Made by a program: the position numbers and the translations under genes. A stretch of 64,000 bases of DNA from Paragyromitra xinjiangensis (Eukaryota; Ascomycota; Pezizomycetes; Pezizales; Discinaceae). Location: positions 372,001 to 436,000 of the forward strand of contig JBCAMK010000016.1 of NCBI GenBank assembly GCA_038503065.1, read 5' to 3'. Of the stretch, positions 60,714-64,000 are shown piece after piece; position 1 is the stretch's first letter; every line of letters starts with the position of its first letter. The notes under the pieces were generated by a model. That model was given only the letters and a program-made list of their open reading frames with translations. It was not told where the DNA came from and ran no database searches.

Positions 60714-61250
60714 ACGAATAGCGGTGCGAGACTAGATAAGCGCTAGGTTTTGGGATAGACCGAGGAAAATAACCAACTTTTTGTTGAGAGTCGATCAAAA
60801 TCTAGCCATGAAAACACTACTTCTCGAAGCATGATCTAAGGGAGGCTGACTCAGTCAAAGCCTCTAGTACGGAGATCTTAAGGTGGTTCATCCAGCATAT
60901 CATAATCCGGGCCAATTACCAATACCTCAGGCCCGGGCGCGTTCAATGCTTGCGAGATAATACGGTATAAGACCGTCAGAAATCAGTGTTTGTTTCTTTG
61001 AATAGCTTGGCGGTTTAGGGTTTCTTCTTTTGTTTGCGGCAGAAGGCCGGGTAACTCTAGTATGATTAAGGTCTTACTTACTGTCTCCCTCTAGTAGAAC
61101 TATTACAAAGGGAGGCACAGCCACTCTCAACCCACAGTTTAGAGAAACTCGCTCTGTCTGATTATAAGATTCCCTAGCTAACGCTTCCAAAGCCAGAGCA
61201 ACGCCCAAACCAATCACATCTAATTTTTTATTAACCTAACCCCAATACGC

Positions 61251-61323
61251 GCTCTGGTAGCTCAGGGGTTAGAGCATGCGATTGCAGATCGCAGGGTCGA
61301 TCGTTCAAATCGGTCTCAGAGCT
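61251..61323 (+). tRNA. tRNA-Cys (GCA)
   Basis: A full cloverleaf without intron. Acceptor GCTCTGG pairs with TCAGAGC. D stem GCTC/GAGC. Anticodon stem TGCGA/TCGCA with loop TTGCAGA, so the anticodon at 34-36 is GCA, reading UGC cysteine codons. T stem GATCG/CGGTC with loop TTCAAAT. The discriminator base is T (U73), the usual cysteine identity base. A and B boxes are present. Confidence 0.95.
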
Positions 61324-61326
61324 TTT
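61323..61326 (+). terminator. RNA polymerase III terminator
   Basis: A TTTT run directly after the tRNA acceptor stem. Confidence 0.7.
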
Positions 61327-61784
61327 ATAACGTCATTCTTGATTTTTTCTACCTCCCGTCTCAAGCTCTTGGAAAAGCTTTACTGTCTAAATCTGAGAGC
61401 CTGGATCTACATAATTTGAGTGATGGAAACGGAAATCAATATTTTACCGCATATCTACACTCTGAGCATAATTCGAGCTATCACCTTCATCTTTGGCAGC
61501 ATGTTTGTGGTCCCTACCATACCCCTGGATGTCGGCCTGAATAAGAACAATTGAATCACCCACAAAAGGTTATATAAACACCCCATTCAAGCCTCATAAA
61601 ACATGACCTTCATAACCATCATGAACTATAATCCTCTTTCCGCCCCCGCCCACTGCAGATAGAAAGAAAAGAAACGAAAGTGGAAAAAGTGGCTAAAGAA
61701 CAGATAAAACATACAGTAAGTGAAGTAGCAAGGGTAATACAGTGAGAATGGTAATAGTATAACAAGTAAACCTCGCCTCCCCTG

Positions 61785-64000
61785 TTAATCGTCCTCATTC
61801 CCAATAACCAACATCGGGCCACCTACACTGGCACCTGGTGGTCCTATCACTGCACCAAGCCGTCTTCCTTGCCCTGATAATCCGCTTCCTGTCCTACCGA
61901 CTACTCCTAATGGTGGTGCACTATTCCCCGCCGCGAGATCCCGCCGACTACTTCGCCTTCCTAATCCTCCGTTTGCTGCTTCTGCCGCCTCTTGCTGTCG
62001 TCTCCTTACTGCTGCTTCACCGCGGGCTCGGATGTCTTCTGTTGTGAGCGCTACTCCGCGACGGCCGCGTGTTGCAGCTGCTGTGAGGGATGTGGAAGGG
62101 CCGGCGGAGGATTGTCTGCTAGTTATCCCGCCAGCTGAAGGATTTGTAGGTGTAGGTGTGATGCTCCCAACCCGTAATCCAGCTCGGGATGAGGACCCGC
62201 GAAGCTGTTGTCTAGAGTTGCGGGTGCGTACCCGAACCGCCTGCGGGGAGGACCCAATTGTGATAGGCACCTGTCTTTGTTGCTGTTGAGGTGGCCGGGG
62301 TTGTGTTTGCTGTTGCTGTGGCTGCTGTTGCCGCTGTTGCTGCTGCTGCTGCTGCGGGGACGCAAGTGGGCTCCATACATCACTGATCTCGCTCCCCGCC
62401 CTCACGCCTGCGCCTGCCCGCGGGCTCGCGGGGGATTGTGGGAATTGTCCAGGACTGCTCGGCTGCGTTGGTGCAATGCTTGAAGACACACCTTGAAACA
62501 TTGGTGAAAACGGTGGCGGTGGAGAGCTTTGCCCCATTGGCGTTACTTCCCAAGATGAGTCTGCTGTAGACTCTCTCGTGCTTCTCGCCCCCCGATTACT
62601 CCCCCCTGTGTAGTGTCTCTGCACCGGTGTTGCACTCCTTGCACTGTTTCTGAAAAGATTATCGAGTTGACGTTCACTCATTGCCTGCCGGTGCTGCTGA
62701 AACGCGTCTAGTATATTTGGTACAATCTCACGTTGTCGACGGGTGTTATTTGTGTTGGAATTGTGGTGGTGTGTACGGAAGTAGTTACCATTCTGGTTGC
62801 GGCGGCGGCGAGGAGCGGGTACGACATCGGAGTCGGAATCGGAGTCGTCGTCGATGACCTGCGGACGACTTGTCCGGTTTCTTACTCGACGTTGTGGTTG
62901 TCCGCCCATGCGTACATCCCCATCTTGATCTTCGCTCTCATCATCATCTCCAAACCCTCTACTTTCTTCATCCTCCTCGTCCTCCTCTGGCACACTAAAT
63001 ACACTCCCTGGCCCACTTCCTTGCGCCTGTCCTCTCCGCCTCCCTCTCCGTGGCGGACTAGAATACCCGTCGTCGTCCTCGTTCTCAGATGCTGTGTGTT
63101 CAAGTGGTGTATACCCCATCCCAGGACCCAGCAACTCCTCTTCATCATCATCGTTATCAGATGGTAATGCAATAGGGCCGCGGCGGTGGTTGTAGTTGTG
63201 GCGAATCTCACCAAGGAATGGCGGAGGACGGGATGAAACCTCGGAGACGGTGGAAGACTCCTCTTCGTCAGTGTCTGTGACAACGTTTCGCCGAGAATTC
63301 CGAGCATTCCGGCGGACAGGGGCAGGGATAACTGGAGAAGATGAAATAACTAGAGGCCCAGAATTCTGGAAGTTACGGTTGTTACTAATTGCGACACCAC
63401 CGTTTCGACCTTCGGTATTCCTATTTCCTGCTGGTCGACGTCGGCGGTTTTCGGGAGTGTCGTGAACTACAAAGTCTTCTAGACTACCTTCGTCTTCGTC
63501 TTCAGTATCTTCTTCTTCCTCCTCTTCATCAACCTCGCTACTGTCCTGCACGCGCCTCCCGCCCCGCTGTTCTCTTGCTTGCGATATAACACCTGGAGGT
63601 GGCCTTCTCCTGGCCCGTGCTGCCCCACCAACACGGTTCCTATTGGAATATGTAACCTCCAGGCTTAAATCACTATCATCATCCAGTGCAATCGGTTCGT
63701 TCCTCCCACCCGCTGCATCCCTCATCCCATCCTCCTCATTTTCTTCATCATCTTCATCGTCGTCTTCTTCATCATCATCCCCAAACACATTGAACCTATG
63801 CTGATTCATCCTCCGTATCCGTGCTAATGCCGCATCACCATCCCAATCCTCTTCCTCCTCCTCTTCATCTACGTCTTCTAGGTCTAGGTCTAGGTCCCCA
63901 TCATCCCACGGTATCCCCTCATGGCTCTCCGTTTCGCTGCCACTATCGTCATCGTCATCGTCATCGTCATCGAATTCGTCCGAAAAGTCATCTCCGTGGT
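61785..64000 (-). CDS. Acidic, glutamine-rich protein (C-terminal part; start beyond the right edge)
   Basis: One frame is open from the right edge to the stop at 61785, giving at least 738 residues. ATG 63809 is internal, because the frame continues upstream without a stop (acidic runs, then WDGDAALARIRR leading into MNQHRFNVFGDDDEE). The composition is strongly biased: Asp/Glu runs near the N-terminal side, Arg/Gly/Pro-rich and Ser-rich stretches, a Gln tract (about 62270-62360), and the C-terminus RRLGAVIGPPGASVGG. It is mostly disordered; no folded domain is visible in this part. Probably a nuclear or regulatory protein, but the family is not recognised. Plus-strand open frames here are shadows. 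Confidence 0.82.
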   Translation of the reverse strand, partial: HGDDFSDEFDDDDDDDDDSGSETESHEGIPWDDGDLDLDLEDVDEEEEEEDWDGDAALARIRRMNQHRFNVFGDDDEEDDDEDDEENEEDGMRDAAGGRNEPIALDDDSDLSLEVTYSNRNRVGGAARARRRPPPGVISQAREQRGGRRVQDSSEVDEEEEEEDTEDEDEGSLEDFVVHDTPENRRRRPAGNRNTEGRNGGVAISNNRNFQNSGPLVISSSPVIPAPVRRNARNSRRNVVTDTDEEESSTVSEVSSRPPPFLGEIRHNYNHRRGPIALPSDNDDDEEELLGPGMGYTPLEHTASENEDDDGYSSPPRRGRRRGQAQGSGPGSVFSVPEEDEEDEESRGFGDDDESEDQDGDVRMGGQPQRRVRNRTSRPQVIDDDSDSDSDVVPAPRRRRNQNGNYFRTHHHNSNTNNTRRQREIVPNILDAFQQHRQAMSERQLDNLFRNSARSATPVQRHYTGGSNRGARSTRESTADSSWEVTPMGQSSPPPPFSPMFQGVSSSIAPTQPSSPGQFPQSPASPRAGAGVRAGSEISDVWSPLASPQQQQQQQRQQQPQQQQTQPRPPQQQQRQVPITIGSSPQAVRVRTRNSRQQLRGSSSRAGLRVGSITPTPTNPSAGGITSRQSSAGPSTSLTAAATRGRRGVALTTEDIRARGEAAVRRRQQEAAEAANGGLGRRSSRRDLAAGNSAPPLGVVGRTGSGLSGQGRRLGAVIGPPGASVGGPMLVIGNEDD
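62270..62362 (-). repeat. CAG/CAA glutamine-coding repeat
   Basis: An imperfect run of CAG and CAA codons, interrupted by CGG, CCA and ACA, inside the acidic protein gene. Likely length-variable. Confidence 0.75.
63878..63975 (-). repeat. Hexanucleotide repeats coding acidic runs
   Basis: CTAGAC repeated three to four times (Leu-Asp), and further on GATGAC repeated about five times (Asp-Asp), both in frame. Confidence 0.7.

Larger units (their letters stand above)
59541..61250. other. Intergenic region with MITE and dispersed repeat
   Basis: About 1.7 kb without coding support. Holds a dispersed repeat (60069-60110) and an AT-rich inverted-repeat element (60442-60713). Confidence 0.6.

Noticed and set aside
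61251..61322. Reading the tRNA anticodon as TGC (alanine)
   Set aside because: The 7-base loop TTGCAGA places GCA at positions 34-36. There is no G3:U70 pair, and U73 fits cysteine.
62208..63465. Leucine- and valine-rich plus-strand frames resembling membrane proteins
   Set aside because: Antisense of Gln/Asp/Glu codon runs of the acidic protein.

Overview
This is eukaryotic DNA from a filamentous ascomycete. Housekeeping genes are split by 50-100 bp GT-AG introns with CTAAC/CTGAC-type branch points. ECM29, RSE1/SF3b130, MDM20/NAA25 and ILM1 are all fungal-type, and the STAND, ankyrin and PDDEXK_12-type genes belong to Pezizomycotina-restricted families. Low gene density and many small transposon remnants suggest a repeat-rich lineage such as Pezizomycetes, but that placement is inference.

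Layout: (1) 1-8056, minus strand: the 5' part of ECM29 (runs off the left edge), then a protein kinase fused to about 25 ankyrin repeats. (2) 8057-13517: mostly non-coding, with a 382-bp MITE (8776-9157), a three-exon PDDEXK_12-like gene (10345-11718) and telomere-like CCCTAA pairs. (3) 13518-17412: RSE1, complete in four exons. (4) 19336-21300: a PigL_N/STAND-N-terminal-like protein without a nucleotide-binding domain. (5) 21301-44557: a 23-kb gene-poor block holding only two paralogous C2H2 zinc-finger genes (26469-27556 and 41532-42532). Between and around them are a foldback element with a tRNA-like insert (29683-30248), a TA-flanked MITE (36872-37065) with a possible decayed relative, a tandem repeat, and a dispersed palindromic repeat family. 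(6) 44558-46682: an AbiEii-like nucleotidyltransferase-fold gene facing a conserved hypothetical gene. (7) 46683-49617: gene-poor, with a direct repeat. (8) 49618-53788: MDM20 and ILM1, divergent around a 313-bp shared promoter. (9) 55376-59540: an eight-exon NLR (DUF7708-type N-terminus, NACHT, ankyrin) with a 45-bp inverted repeat in its upstream region. (10) 59541-64000: an hAT-like MITE (60442-60713), tRNA-Cys(GCA), and the C-terminal part of an acidic, glutamine-rich protein that runs off the right edge.

The housekeeping genes (proteasome, SF3b, NatB, mitochondrial DNA maintenance, tRNA) have no pathway in common. The accessory genes are enriched for families associated with conflict or self/non-self recognition: kinase-ankyrin, PDDEXK, orphan STAND N-terminus, AbiEii-like NTase and NACHT-ankyrin. 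They are interleaved with the core genes across the window. No single operon-like system is visible. The most unusual items are the exon layout of the NLR (Walker A on a 25-nt micro-exon), the kinase-ankyrin fusion with near-identical neighbouring repeats, the foldback element carrying a tRNA-like sequence without an anticodon arm, and the unclassified palindromic repeat family. All splice sites were assigned by eye from frame, consensus and family alignment from memory.
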